Assembly: GCA_963836405.1 (NCBI GenBank)
Contig: CAWIJL010000009.1
Location: 186,001 to 250,000 of the forward strand
DNA: 64,000 nucleotides
Direction of reading: 5' to 3'
From: CAWIJJ01 sp963836405
GTDB lineage: Bacteria; Acidobacteriota; Terriglobia; Bryobacterales; Bryobacteraceae
Part shown: piece by piece, positions 53,141 through 63,956 of the stretch
How the letters are laid out: every line of letters starts with the position of its first letter
How positions within the stretch are numbered: the first letter of the stretch is position 1
The notes under the pieces: generated by a model
Database searches by the model: none
What the model was told of the DNA's origin: nothing
Seen by the model: only the letters and a program-made list of their open reading frames with translations
Program-made: the position numbers and the translations under genes

Positions 53141-53913
53141 CAGACCCCCGTCACTTTCCAGCCGCCATCCACCGAAACTACGCTGCCCGTAATGGCGCGT
53201 GCTTCGTCTCCCAGCAGGAATAAAGCCGCGCGCGCCACATCCTCCGCCTCCACCAGGCCTGCGCTCAGCGGCTGCTTGCGGCGGAGAAATTCGGTGAGTT
53301 CGGCCGATGCCGGGGCGCGCTCGCTCGCCGGCGTGCGCACCATGCCCGGCGCCACCACGTTCACGCGGATGCCCAGGGGCGCATAGTAGGCGGCCATCGA
53401 GCGGCTGATCGACACCACCGCGCCTTTGGCCGCGGCATACGCATGATTGCCGAAGTGGCGCGCTTCTGGCGTCTCCGACAGCACGCTGCCCAGGCTGACA
53501 ATCGACCCGCGCACGCCGTTTTCGTCCGGCCCCTGCTCCAACATGCGACCCACCACCGCACGCGACATGCGAAACAGAATCTCCAGGTTATACGAGAGAG
53601 TAATTTCCCATCCCTCGTCTGTACACTCGTGGACCGGCCCGTCGCCATAGCGGCGGCCGCTCAACCCGGCAACGTTGAACAGGCAATCCACGCGCCCGAA
53701 GCGCGAAAGACAATGGGAGAGCACCGAACCGGCCGACCCCGGCTGGGTCAAATCGCCGGTCCACAGCTCGCATCCGGTTTCGGCCTGCAGCTCGATTCCC
53801 GATGCTTCATCCGCGGTTGCCACCACCAGCCGGGCGCCCGCCGCCGCGCTCATCTTTGCCGCCACGGCGCCGATCCCGGAGGATCCCGTCACGATCAGAA
53901 CTTTCCCGCGCAC
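53140..53913 (-). CDS. short-chain dehydrogenase/reductase
   Basis: 257 residues from GTG 53913, chosen because it gives normal SDR length and begins just before the nucleotide-binding motif VTGSSGIG; a longer form from GTG 53949 would overlap the pyk stop. Classical catalytic residues: Ser in SIVSLGSVLS and Tyr-Lys in AYAAAKG. VDGGWKVTG closes the chain. Substrate unknown; the pyk-ROK setting suggests a sugar or polyol (for example a glucose/ribitol dehydrogenase type). Confidence 0.86.
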   Translation of the reverse strand: MRGKVLIVTGSSGIGAVAAKMSAAAGARLVVATADEASGIELQAETGCELWTGDLTQPGSAGSVLSHCLSRFGRVDCLFNVAGLSGRRYGDGPVHECTDEGWEITLSYNLEILFRMSRAVVGRMLEQGPDENGVRGSIVSLGSVLSETPEARHFGNHAYAAAKGAVVSISRSMAAYYAPLGIRVNVVAPGMVRTPASERAPASAELTEFLRRKQPLSAGLVEAEDVARAALFLLGDEARAITGSVVSVDGGWKVTGV

Positions 53914-53938
53914 CTTGCCATCCCAATGTAGCAGAGCA

Positions 53939-55351
<1,413 letters not shown>

Positions 55352-55466
55352 CCCTCGCCACCATTGTGCCAGACGCGCCGCCGTCGGACCGACAAAAAAC
55401 CGTCACAATCCGGATGCGGTTGCCCGTCCGCCCTGATATGCTGGTTCGCGCTTCTGGAGGGCACAA

Positions 55467-58376
55467 ATGCTACAACTACCGGTTTCCGCGCAAACGTTCA
55501 AGCGGTCCTTCCTAAACGGGGATGGTCAGTTAGAACTCAATTCCGACCAGGACGCGTGGCGGAAGATTTTCGATGCCAACGGCATCTTTGACAAATCGAT
55601 CGATCGCATCGCCGATGTGAGGGTCGGCGTAGGCTCCACCCGCTCCGTGGAACTCGGAGGCGCTGGCACCGTCAAAATCGGATTTTCGGGTAAGGTCGAA
55701 GCCATCCACCAGATCGAGCTTGTCTGGCCGGAGCCCGGACTCGACCTCACCAAGACGCGCAATCTTCAACCCGCCGCGAACCAGTTGATGGTGCGCCTGC
55801 TGCTGCAAGGCAACGCGGACGCGTCGGCTTCCGGCAGCGCTCCGGTAGGGCCGCTCAAGGCCACGTTCGGAGTCACCGCCGGAGGCAGCCTGGCTTATGA
55901 AAGGCTGAAAGTCTATCCCGATTCGACCCCTGCGCGGGAGATTCTTCACGACGTGTTCGGCGGGTTGCGCCTGCCCCAACAGGTGGACCGCGTAGAGGAG
56001 ATACCCGCCCCGGGCGAGGTCATCGCCACCCGCTTCGCCGGATACCTCACCGTGCGCGGGCAGGTCAGCTACGGGTATTCCATGACCGGGAGCCGGGAGT
56101 TGGAAGTCGGCGCGCTGAACCTGGATCTCGATTACCGCCTGAAAATCGCCGCCGGGTTGAGCGCGGGCTTCCGCATTGCAGGCGATTTCGACCTCGAGGC
56201 CCGCGCCGGGACCAGTCCCAATTTCGTGCGCTTCCTGGTCCGCAAGAGCCGCGAATCGGAGTTCAACTTCGCCGCCGACTTCGGGGTGGACGCCGAGGTT
56301 CACCTGAAGGGCCTGCCCGACAGCTCCGACGAGTTCCTCTCCAAGGCCTTCGGCGCCAACGCCGAAAATGTGCTTAAGCTGTTCGACAAGGCGCGCACTT
56401 ACTCGAACCTCGACGAGCTCGAAAAAGCGGCCGGAAAACTTGCCTCGGGCGCCATTCACGACGTCGCCGGCAAGCTGATCGACGGGGTTCTCGACAACAC
56501 ATCGCTCGGTTCGTTCCTCGCCAGGATCCGGCAGGTGGCGGACGTCTACAATAACCTCGACAGCCGCATCATCCACCTCTACGAAGATTTCCTGGATCGC
56601 CTGCCCGATCTCACCGCCATGCTCGACCGCCTGGCCGAGGCGACCATTCCGGACGACCTCAAGACCATTAGCGACCCCGCAGTGGTCGCGCTTCTCAACC
56701 GCCTGGCCGGGCCCGGGCTCTTCGACATTCTACTCGACGGCTCGGCGTTCAACCAGTTCAGCAAGCTCGTCCAGGATACACGCAGCTTCCTCCTGGATCA
56801 GGCCAACAGCGAAGTTCGCGACGTCATCGCCCGCCTCAAGGGAGCCTTCCCGCTCGACGCGCTGCTGAAGCGCCTGGACTCGGTGGCTACGCCGGACCAG
56901 CTCAAGAACCTGGCGGACGAAAAGTTGCAGGGCCTGGCCGAGAAACTGCTCGGCAAGACCTTCGAGGAGATACGAAAGTCGAACGTGGCCGGCGCGCTGC
57001 GCGACATCCACGCGACCATCGAGAAGGTGGCATCCTTCAAGGAGAAGTATTACAAGAAGATCGTGGAGGCCGCCAACCGCAGTTACAGCGCGCAGGTCAA
57101 TTTCGCATTCGCGCGGGCGAGTTCTTCCACCGCCCTGCTCGACGTGGAGGTGGACGTCAGCTCCGCGGAGGGCTCCCGCCTCGCTCGCCTCGCCGCCGGC
57201 GGCGACTTTGCAGACCTGCTGGCTGCCTATAACTCCCGCATCGTGCGGCTCAACAAAGGAGTATTTACCCACTCTGTCTCTTCCAGCACCCACTTACAGA
57301 TCAACTTACTCGGTTACGGCGTGGAAGGGTTCACGCGCGTGTTTCAGGAGACCGAGGATGCCCTGGAAACCCACGATGGCGGGCTGCTCCACATCTACAC
57401 CACCAGGACCCAGATCGAGCAGCGCCAGAAACACGGCGGCGAGCTGACCGCTTCGACATTCCTGTTCGCCACCGTTGCCCAGGCTCTCCAGCCCGAGGGT
57501 TCGCGCGAGTATCTGATCCGCACCCTGCCCAAGATGTCGGTGCAGTACGACCTGCTCCAGGAGGACGATAAGACGCGTCCCGACGAGATGCACCAGATCC
57601 TCGAGTTCGCCGAGCTGCTGGGCATCGTCAACGCTACTGCTTTCACCAATCAGCTTCGCGCCGAGTTTCCGAAGGGGCTCGGAAAGGTGTCGGCACGCTA
57701 CACCGTCCGGTATGACAGCGACGGCGTCAACGCCGCGTTCCAGATTCAGGATGGCCCCGGCCGCGAAAATCTCCAGGACCTTGCCCGCAAGACCATGCGC
57801 GCCTATATCTCGGCCAAGTACACCGCAATGAAGGTGACCGACCACATGGCGGCGGTCGGTTTTGCGTATAACGACCCGCGGACGGCGGACATCTACCGCG
57901 AGAAGCAGCGGGCTAATTTTGTGCAAAGTCCGCTCAGCCTTACCCTGCCCCGCTGGTTCACCGGAGGCGCGCCCCTTAGCGTCGGTTTGCAGTTCGTCCA
58001 GAAAGAGGCGCTGGCAACCCTGTACGAGGTGGAGCGCACGTTCCTGCAGCGCCTGGTGAAACTCGATGAAACCATCGATTCGCTTCGCGGCCCGGCCGGA
58101 GCCGTGACCTCGGCCGTGCTCAACAAGCAGGTGAAGCAATTCGTCGAAATGGCGGACGACCTGAATTTCGGCCGCGCAAACACCTTCTTCGCCGTCTTCG
58201 ATCGCCTGGTGATGGAAGGCAGCGGCGGCAAAACGCCGCGCAACAGCGCGCTGATCCTTGAGATCACGCCTCCCGGCGGGGAGAAGGTGACCAAAATGCT
58301 CACCGCCTTGAAGCCGGCTGCCGCCGTCCCTTTCGATGAGCCCGCCACCCTCGCGGCAGGCGGAATGACCAGGTAA
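55467..58376 (+). CDS. 969-residue protein of unknown family
   Basis: Large cytoplasmic protein with no signal peptide, transmembrane helix or motif I recognise. It has a good start (GGAGGG then ATG 55467). Residues 1-280 are beta-rich (GAGTVKIGFSGKVEAIHQIEL; LRIAGDFDLEARAG-like). About 285-540 are long amphipathic helices (VLKLFDKARTYSNLDELEKA; LVQDTRSFLLDQANSEVRDV). About 545-800 return to mixed alpha/beta (TALLDVEVDVSSAEGSRL; INLLGYGVEGFTRVF), and the end is helical. Codon use and length argue for a real gene. Divergent from pyk. The layout suggests a structural or scaffold protein, but function is unknown. Confidence 0.8.
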   Translation: MLQLPVSAQTFKRSFLNGDGQLELNSDQDAWRKIFDANGIFDKSIDRIADVRVGVGSTRSVELGGAGTVKIGFSGKVEAIHQIELVWPEPGLDLTKTRNLQPAANQLMVRLLLQGNADASASGSAPVGPLKATFGVTAGGSLAYERLKVYPDSTPAREILHDVFGGLRLPQQVDRVEEIPAPGEVIATRFAGYLTVRGQVSYGYSMTGSRELEVGALNLDLDYRLKIAAGLSAGFRIAGDFDLEARAGTSPNFVRFLVRKSRESEFNFAADFGVDAEVHLKGLPDSSDEFLSKAFGANAENVLKLFDKARTYSNLDELEKAAGKLASGAIHDVAGKLIDGVLDNTSLGSFLARIRQVADVYNNLDSRIIHLYEDFLDRLPDLTAMLDRLAEATIPDDLKTISDPAVVALLNRLAGPGLFDILLDGSAFNQFSKLVQDTRSFLLDQANSEVRDVIARLKGAFPLDALLKRLDSVATPDQLKNLADEKLQGLAEKLLGKTFEEIRKSNVAGALRDIHATIEKVASFKEKYYKKIVEAANRSYSAQVNFAFARASSSTALLDVEVDVSSAEGSRLARLAAGGDFADLLAAYNSRIVRLNKGVFTHSVSSSTHLQINLLGYGVEGFTRVFQETEDALETHDGGLLHIYTTRTQIEQRQKHGGELTASTFLFATVAQALQPEGSREYLIRTLPKMSVQYDLLQEDDKTRPDEMHQILEFAELLGIVNATAFTNQLRAEFPKGLGKVSARYTVRYDSDGVNAAFQIQDGPGRENLQDLARKTMRAYISAKYTAMKVTDHMAAVGFAYNDPRTADIYREKQRANFVQSPLSLTLPRWFTGGAPLSVGLQFVQKEALATLYEVERTFLQRLVKLDETIDSLRGPAGAVTSAVLNKQVKQFVEMADDLNFGRANTFFAVFDRLVMEGSGGKTPRNSALILEITPPGGEKVTKMLTALKPAAAVPFDEPATLAAGGMTR

Positions 58377-58450
58377 CCACAGCACTGCGCGGGGATGATA
58401 GGACGCAGGGACAGGGCGTGGCCGCACGCCCTAATGTTAGATTCGAGTAA

Positions 58451-59854
58451 ATGTCCAAACATCCCCGCCTGCTGTACGCGCTCGTGCTGGCTGCGGCCCT
58501 GCTCCCGTGCTTCTGGCAATCGCGAATCCAGGCGGGAGACCTCGGCAGCCACATCTACAACGCCTGGCTGGCCCAGCTCGCCGCGGCCGGACAAGCGCCG
58601 GGAATCAAAGTGGTGCCGCAGACCACCAACATTCTCTTCGACTGGATGCTGTCCGCGTTCCTCTCCGCTTTCGGGGCGGATCTCGCGCAGCGGTTCGCCG
58701 TTGCTCTCGCCGTGCTCGCTTTCGTTTCCGGCGCGTGGGCGTTTGTGCGTGCCGTTGCCGGCCGGATGCAATGGGAGATGCTGGCATTCCTCCTCCCGCT
58801 CGCTTACGGCTGGGTCTTCCACAGCGGCTTTTTCAACTTCTATCTGGGTCTCGGCTTGTGCTTCTGGGCTCTCGCGTGCGCGTGGAACTTCACCTCCCGC
58901 GGACTCGCGATCGCCGCCTGCATCCTCGCCGGCGCCTATGTGGCTCACGCGCTGCCGGTGCTCTGGACCGCCGCGGTGCTCGTCTACGTCTGGATCGCGC
59001 GCCGCCTCGGTCCCGGCCGCCGGACCGCGCTTCTCGGCGCATCGGTCCTGGCGATCCTCGTCCTCCGTATTGTCACCGGCACCCTGTGGTCCACGCGCTG
59101 GTCCGGCACCCAGCTCACCAACATCACCGGGCTCGATCAACTCCTCGTCTACGACGACAAGTATGCCGTCGTTGTGGCCGCTCTGCTGGTGCTCGCCGTG
59201 CTCCGCTTCCTCAAGTTGATCCGCGCCAAAATCGGGCTCTCCGTGCCGCTCCAGGTATTCCTGCTGACGGCCGCCGGCGTGCTGCTGCTCCCCGGCTCGG
59301 TGCTGCTGCCGGGTTATAAGCATTCGCTCGTATTCATCGCGGAACGCATGTCGCTGGCGATCGGCGTGCTGCTCTGCGCGTTGCTCGCGCAGACCCCCTC
59401 ACGCCCCTGGGAACGCTACGCCGCCATCGCGGCCGCCGCTCTCTTTTTCGTCTTTCTATATCGCGACGAGAGTGCGCTGAACCGCTTCGAGGACCGCATG
59501 GCCGCCCTCGTCGCGAAACTCCCCGCCAACCAGCGCATCGTGGCCGGCATCGACGCGCCGGGCCTCCGCATCAACGCCCTCTCCCACATGCTCGACCGCA
59601 TCTGCGTGGGCCGATGTTACAGTTACGCGAATTACGAGCCTTCCACCGCGCAGTTCCGGGTACGCGTCACCGGCGAGAGCCCCATCATCGCGTCTACCTA
59701 CGAGGAGTCTTTCGCCCTCCAGATCGGCAGCTACGTGGTGCAGCAGCGCGATGTGCCGCTCTATCAGATCCTGGTGGACCAGCACGGCACAATGGGTGTG
59801 CGCGAGCTTCAGCCCGGCCAGCCCAGCGGTATGACGTTCTGGAACCCGCTCTAG
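58451..59854 (+). CDS. GT-C-like multi-pass membrane protein
   Basis: 467 residues, ATG 58451. About ten to eleven hydrophobic segments; an early exposed loop QAGDLGSHIYNAWLAQ contains an acidic residue placed like the catalytic Asp of GT-C enzymes, and the C-terminal ~110 residues (RICVGRCYSYANYEPSTAQF) form a periplasmic domain. Resembles uncharacterised GT-C or DUF-type membrane proteins rather than a named family. Could glycosylate lipid or protein acceptors at the outer face of the inner membrane (inference). Separated from the 969-residue gene by 74 bp. Confidence 0.65.
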   Translation: MSKHPRLLYALVLAAALLPCFWQSRIQAGDLGSHIYNAWLAQLAAAGQAPGIKVVPQTTNILFDWMLSAFLSAFGADLAQRFAVALAVLAFVSGAWAFVRAVAGRMQWEMLAFLLPLAYGWVFHSGFFNFYLGLGLCFWALACAWNFTSRGLAIAACILAGAYVAHALPVLWTAAVLVYVWIARRLGPGRRTALLGASVLAILVLRIVTGTLWSTRWSGTQLTNITGLDQLLVYDDKYAVVVAALLVLAVLRFLKLIRAKIGLSVPLQVFLLTAAGVLLLPGSVLLPGYKHSLVFIAERMSLAIGVLLCALLAQTPSRPWERYAAIAAAALFFVFLYRDESALNRFEDRMAALVAKLPANQRIVAGIDAPGLRINALSHMLDRICVGRCYSYANYEPSTAQFRVRVTGESPIIASTYEESFALQIGSYVVQQRDVPLYQILVDQHGTMGVRELQPGQPSGMTFWNPL

Positions 59855-59859
59855 CCCGC

Positions 59860-60477
59860 TTACTCGAACTTGCGCCGGAATTCCTCGAATTGCCGCTTGA
59901 GTTCCGCGACCTCTTCTTCGAGCGCCGCCAGCCTGTCCCGCGCCGCCGGCCCGCGCGCCGCCTCCTCCGCCGCCGGCTCATCCGCCACGTCGCCCGCCAG
60001 CAATTGCGCCCAGCGCGGCTCCTTCGTGCCCGCCTGCTTCGGCAGCCGCTTCACAAATTCCATTTCGGCCAGGCGGCTCAACGTGCTCTCCACCGCTTCC
60101 AGGTCATCGAAGTTGTACAGCCGTTCGCTGCGGCCCCGCAGTTCGCCCACCGTCTGCGCGCCGCGCAGCATCAGCACGCACATGACCGCGGCCTCGCGCC
60201 GCCCCAGGTTGAACTTCTCCGTAAATCGCTGGCCGAATTTCGGCACCCGCATATCGCTGCCGCTGAGCCGCGTCGAAAGCCCTTTGTCGCGCAGCGTGAG
60301 CAGCGCGTCCTCCACCGTGCCGTCGTCGTAAGTCACAACCGGCTCGCGATTCGATTTCTGATTGCACGCGTTTACCAGCGCGTTCAACGAGAGCGGATAG
60401 TAATCCGGTGTCGCAATCTCTTTCTCGAGCAGCGCGCCGAGCACGCGCAATTCGACGGCATCCAGCAACAGGTCCAT
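59860..60477 (-). CDS. yceH: YceH / DUF480 family protein
   Basis: 205 residues from ATG 60477. LDAVELRVLGALLEKEIATP, YYPLSLNALVNACNQKSNR, YDDGTVEDALLTLRDKGL and REAAVMCVLMLRGAQTVGEL are the two winged-helix units of DUF480/YceH, a widespread family of unresolved function. A C-terminal heptad stretch (LAALEEEVAELKRQFEEF) is probably a coiled coil. The upstream extension of the frame is not used because family proteins begin here. Convergent with the GT-C-like gene (5 bp between). Confidence 0.92.
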   Translation of the reverse strand: MDLLLDAVELRVLGALLEKEIATPDYYPLSLNALVNACNQKSNREPVVTYDDGTVEDALLTLRDKGLSTRLSGSDMRVPKFGQRFTEKFNLGRREAAVMCVLMLRGAQTVGELRGRSERLYNFDDLEAVESTLSRLAEMEFVKRLPKQAGTKEPRWAQLLAGDVADEPAAEEAARGPAARDRLAALEEEVAELKRQFEEFRRKFE

Positions 60478-60505
60478 GGCTACAAGTTTACGCGGTAGGC
60501 TAGCC

Positions 60506-60673
60506 TCAGCCGGGAGGCGGCGATATCGGGCCGCGGCCAAGCGCGTCGCGAATCTCCTGCAGCGTCAGGCTGATCGCTTGCAGCGACCGCACAATCGTGT
60601 AAAAGCCCCACACGAAGAACAAGAGGAACCCAACATAGATCAACAGCACCGGCAACGCGGCCCACATCTGCAT
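60506..60673 (-). CDS. 55-residue single-pass membrane protein
   Basis: ATG 60673 to TGA 60506, with GGAG nine bases upstream. One long hydrophobic helix (ALPVLLIYVGFLLFFVWGFY) is followed by an amphipathic, positively and negatively charged helix (VRSLQAISLTLQEIRDAL) and a Pro-rich tail. Same strand as yceH, 28 bp upstream of it, so probably co-transcribed. Divergent from the squalene-hopene cyclase. Too short for family assignment. Confidence 0.68.
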   Translation of the reverse strand: MQMWAALPVLLIYVGFLLFFVWGFYTIVRSLQAISLTLQEIRDALGRGPISPPPG

Positions 60674-60762
60674 GGTTTCGGACTCCCTTCTCCCAGTTCA
60701 GTATAACCGCCGATTTCGCGCCCGCGTGACGCTCGTTTCCAGTTACCATATACCTTCGGCTC

Positions 60763-62700
60763 ATGTCTTACCAATGGTTGGAACCAGCGCCTGGTGGAAC
60801 CCGCCGTCAGACTGAAACGGTCACGCGAGCCTCACGCGAAGATGCCACCGCTGCGCTTCGAAAGGCCTCCGAATACCTGTTCGCCCAGCAGGCGCCCGAT
60901 GGCTTCTGGTGCGGCGAGCTGACCGCGGACAGCACCCTCGAATCCGACTACATCCTTCTACAGCTCTGGCTGTACCAGCCCGACGGCGCCGAGTGGAATC
61001 CGCCCAGCCGCGCGCGCATCGATAAGGCCGCCCGCTCCATCCTGGAACGGCAGCTCCCCGACGGCGGCTTCAACATCTACAGCGGCGGGCTCTCCGAAGT
61101 CAGCGCCACCGTCAAGGCCTATTGCGCGCTCAAACTCGCCGGCATCCCGCCCGATTCCGAACCGCTCCGCCGCGCCCGTGAGCGCATCCTCGCGCTCGGC
61201 GGACTCCAGGCCGCCAACAGCTACGTCAAAATCAACCTGAGCCTCTTCGGCCTCTACCCGCGTAAGTTCGCCCCCTCCGTTCCGCCCGAAATCACCATGC
61301 TGCCGGGCAACGTGCTCTACGAGATGTCCTCCTGGACGCGCTCCATTCTGGTTCCGCTCTCCATCGTGCAGGCGCGCGGCGCGAATCGCAAAGCGCCCGC
61401 GGGCTTCACCCTCGACGAACTGCTGCTGCCCGGCGTGAGTCTCTCCCTCCGTATGCGCAGCGGCCTCTCCGTGCTGTTTCTGAACCTCGACCGCGTCTTC
61501 AAAGTCTGGGAAAAGCGCGGGTCGGACCGCATCCGCGCCGCCGCCATCCGCCAGGCCGAACGCTGGATCCTGGCCCGCACCCAGCACACCGAAGGCCTCG
61601 GCGCCATCTATCCGGCGATGATGTATTTCATCATGGCGCTCGACGCTCTCGGCTACGCCGAAGATCACCCCGACCTGGTCGAGGCCATCCGCCATTTCGA
61701 ATCGCTCCTCATCGAGAGCGGCGACCGCTTCCAGTTCCAGCCCTGTGTCTCCCCCATCTGGGACACCGCCATCTGCGCCTTCGCCATGGGCGAAGCCGGC
61801 GTCGATTCCGACCCGCGCATGACCCTCGCCGCCGACTGGCTGGTCTCCAAGGAGGTCCGCCGCAAAGGCGACTGGTCCGTCAAGCGTCCCGACACCGAGC
61901 CCTCCGGCTGGGCCTTCGAATTCGCCAACGAGTTCTACCCCGATATCGACGACACCGCCATGGTGCTGCTGGCGCTCCTGCACGCCAAATCCTCGAACCC
62001 TAAAGCGCAGGCCGCGGCCGAGCGCCGCGCCATCAACTGGCTGCTGGCGATGCAATCGGAAGACGGCGGCTGGGCGGCGTTCGACGTGGACAACAACTGG
62101 GCCGTGCTCAACCAGGTGCCTTTCGCCGACCACAACGCCATGCTCGACCCCACCTGCCCCGATATCACCGGGCGCGTCGTCGAATCGCTGTGCCGTCGCG
62201 GTCTCGCCGGCGACGAATCCGTCCGCCGCGGCATCGCCTACCTGCTCGAAGCGCAGGAAAAAGACGGAAGCTGGTACGGCCGCTGGGGCGTCAATTACGT
62301 CTACGGGACCTTCCTTGCCATGCGGGGCCTGGCCGCCGCCGGCCTGCCCGGCACCCGCGATGCCATCGTCCGTGGCGCGGACTGGCTTCGTTCCGTCCAA
62401 AACGTGGACGGCGGCTGGGGCGAATCCTGCGCCAGCTATGCCCGCGACCGCTTCGTCCCCGCGCAGAGCTGCCCATCCCAAACCGCCTGGGCCGTCCTCG
62501 GCCTGCTGGCCGCGGGCGACCGCACTTCCTCCGCGGTCCGCCGCGGCGCCGAATACCTGCTCGACCGCCAGCGCACCGATGGCGGCTGGCCCGAAGGCGC
62601 CACCACCGGCACCGGATTTCCCAACGTCTTCTACCTGACCTACGCCATGTATCGCGATTACTTCCCCATGCTGGCCCTCGCCGAGTATGCCAAATCCTGA
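60763..62700 (+). CDS. shc: squalene-hopene cyclase
   Basis: 645-residue monotopic membrane enzyme that cyclises squalene to hopene/hopanol, giving membrane-ordering hopanoids. Catalytic acid motif D394-I-D396-D397-T-A is intact. QW-type repeats are present (LERQLPDGGFNIYS; AMQSEDGGWAAFD; SVQNVDGGWGESCASY; DRQRTDGGWPEG), stabilising the alpha-alpha barrel. ATG 60763. The gene for the LhgO-type oxidase begins 14 bp before the stop, so the two are translationally coupled. No other hopanoid gene (hpnC/D/E) is visible. Confidence 0.94.
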   Translation: MSYQWLEPAPGGTRRQTETVTRASREDATAALRKASEYLFAQQAPDGFWCGELTADSTLESDYILLQLWLYQPDGAEWNPPSRARIDKAARSILERQLPDGGFNIYSGGLSEVSATVKAYCALKLAGIPPDSEPLRRARERILALGGLQAANSYVKINLSLFGLYPRKFAPSVPPEITMLPGNVLYEMSSWTRSILVPLSIVQARGANRKAPAGFTLDELLLPGVSLSLRMRSGLSVLFLNLDRVFKVWEKRGSDRIRAAAIRQAERWILARTQHTEGLGAIYPAMMYFIMALDALGYAEDHPDLVEAIRHFESLLIESGDRFQFQPCVSPIWDTAICAFAMGEAGVDSDPRMTLAADWLVSKEVRRKGDWSVKRPDTEPSGWAFEFANEFYPDIDDTAMVLLALLHAKSSNPKAQAAAERRAINWLLAMQSEDGGWAAFDVDNNWAVLNQVPFADHNAMLDPTCPDITGRVVESLCRRGLAGDESVRRGIAYLLEAQEKDGSWYGRWGVNYVYGTFLAMRGLAAAGLPGTRDAIVRGADWLRSVQNVDGGWGESCASYARDRFVPAQSCPSQTAWAVLGLLAAGDRTSSAVRRGAEYLLDRQRTDGGWPEGATTGTGFPNVFYLTYAMYRDYFPMLALAEYAKS

Positions 62701-63907
62701 CACAGCCCCGCCCCGCGACGTCCTCATCGTGGGCGGCGGCATCGTGGGCCTGGCCACCGCCTACCGCCTGATCGAGCGCGCCCCCGCCACCCGCGTTACG
62801 CTGCTCGAAAAAGAGGATGCCGTCTGCCGCCACCAGACCGGCAACAACAGCGGCGTGCTCCACTGCGGCCTCTATTACAAGCCCGGCACCTCCAAGGCGC
62901 GCCTCGCCGTTGCCGGCATTCGCCAGATGGTGGATTTCTGCCGCGAAAACCAGGTCCCGCACGACATATGCGGCAAACTGGTGGTGGCGGCGAACGAAAA
63001 CGAACTGCCGCGCCTGCGCGACCTGCTCGAGCGCGGCACCGCCAACGGACTCGAAGGCCTGCGCTGGCTCGATGCCGCCGAAATGCGCGAAATCGAGCCG
63101 CACGTGGGCGGAGTGGCCGCGCTGCGGGTACCCCAGGAGGGCATCGTCGATTATCCGCGCGTCTGCGCCGTGCTGGCGGAAAAGCTCACCGCGCGTGGCG
63201 CCCGCGTGGTCACCGGCGCCCGCGTCACGGCCCTGCGCCGCACCGGCAGCGGCTGGGTGGCCGAAACTCCCAAGGGCGACTTCACCGCCGCATTCCTCAT
63301 CAACTGCGCCGGCCTGCACTGCGACCGCGTGGCCGAACTCGCCGGCGAGCGCCGCGAAACCCGCATCCTTCCCTTCCGCGGCGAATACTACAAGCTGCGC
63401 CCCGGCCGTCAACACCTGGTCCGCAATCTCATCTACCCGGTCGCCGACCCCGCGTTTCCCTTCCTCGGCGTGCACTTCACGCGCCTCATCCACGGCGGCA
63501 TCGAAGCCGGTCCCAACGCCGTCCTCGCCACTGCCCGCGAGGGCTACCGCAAAACGGATTTCAACGCAGCCGACCTGTGGGACGCCCTGAGCTATACCGG
63601 GCTCTGGCGCTTCCTGCGCAAGTACCCCTCCACCGCCTGGTTCGAGCTGCGCCGCTCCTTCAGCCGCAAGCTCTTCTGCCGCTCCCTCCAACGGCTGGTC
63701 CCGGAAGTCCAACCCTCCGACCTCGAGCGCGGCGGCGCCGGTGTGCGCGCCCAGGCCCTCTCCCCGGAAGGCGAGATCGTTCACGACTTCCGCTTCATCG
63801 CCCGTCCCGACGCCCTGCACGTGATCAACGCTCCCAGCCCCGCCGCCACCGCCGCGCTCGCCATCGGCACAGAGATCGTCAACATGGCAGCCAGCGTGGC
63901 CCGCTGA
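62687..63907 (+). CDS. lhgO: FAD-dependent L-2-hydroxyglutarate oxidase-type enzyme
   Basis: 406 residues. Rossmann motif IVGGGIVGLATAYRL, HQTGNNSGVLHCGLYYKPG with the FAD-contacting His region, a GEYYKLRP segment and FPFLGVHFTRLI-type strand match LhgO/YgaF of the DAO superfamily, which oxidises L-2-hydroxyglutarate to 2-oxoglutarate and feeds the quinone pool. The 14-bp overlap with shc suggests co-expression, which would be unusual for a pure metabolite-repair role; an oxidation step in hopanoid or lipid tailoring is an alternative (inference). ATG 62687 selected. Confidence 0.88.
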   Translation: MPNPDTAPPRDVLIVGGGIVGLATAYRLIERAPATRVTLLEKEDAVCRHQTGNNSGVLHCGLYYKPGTSKARLAVAGIRQMVDFCRENQVPHDICGKLVVAANENELPRLRDLLERGTANGLEGLRWLDAAEMREIEPHVGGVAALRVPQEGIVDYPRVCAVLAEKLTARGARVVTGARVTALRRTGSGWVAETPKGDFTAAFLINCAGLHCDRVAELAGERRETRILPFRGEYYKLRPGRQHLVRNLIYPVADPAFPFLGVHFTRLIHGGIEAGPNAVLATAREGYRKTDFNAADLWDALSYTGLWRFLRKYPSTAWFELRRSFSRKLFCRSLQRLVPEVQPSDLERGGAGVRAQALSPEGEIVHDFRFIARPDALHVINAPSPAATAALAIGTEIVNMAASVAR

Positions 63908-63925
63908 CCGCTCATTTTCGGGAAC

Positions 63926-63947
63926 CTCACACGTCCTGGAGTGTGAG
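63926..63947 (+). terminator. hairpin after lhgO
   Basis: Perfect 7-bp stem CTCACAC (63926-63932) / GTGTGAG (63941-63947), loop of eight bases. No T-tract follows, so it may attenuate rather than terminate. Confidence 0.35.
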
Positions 63948-63956
63948 AGGCTCGCA

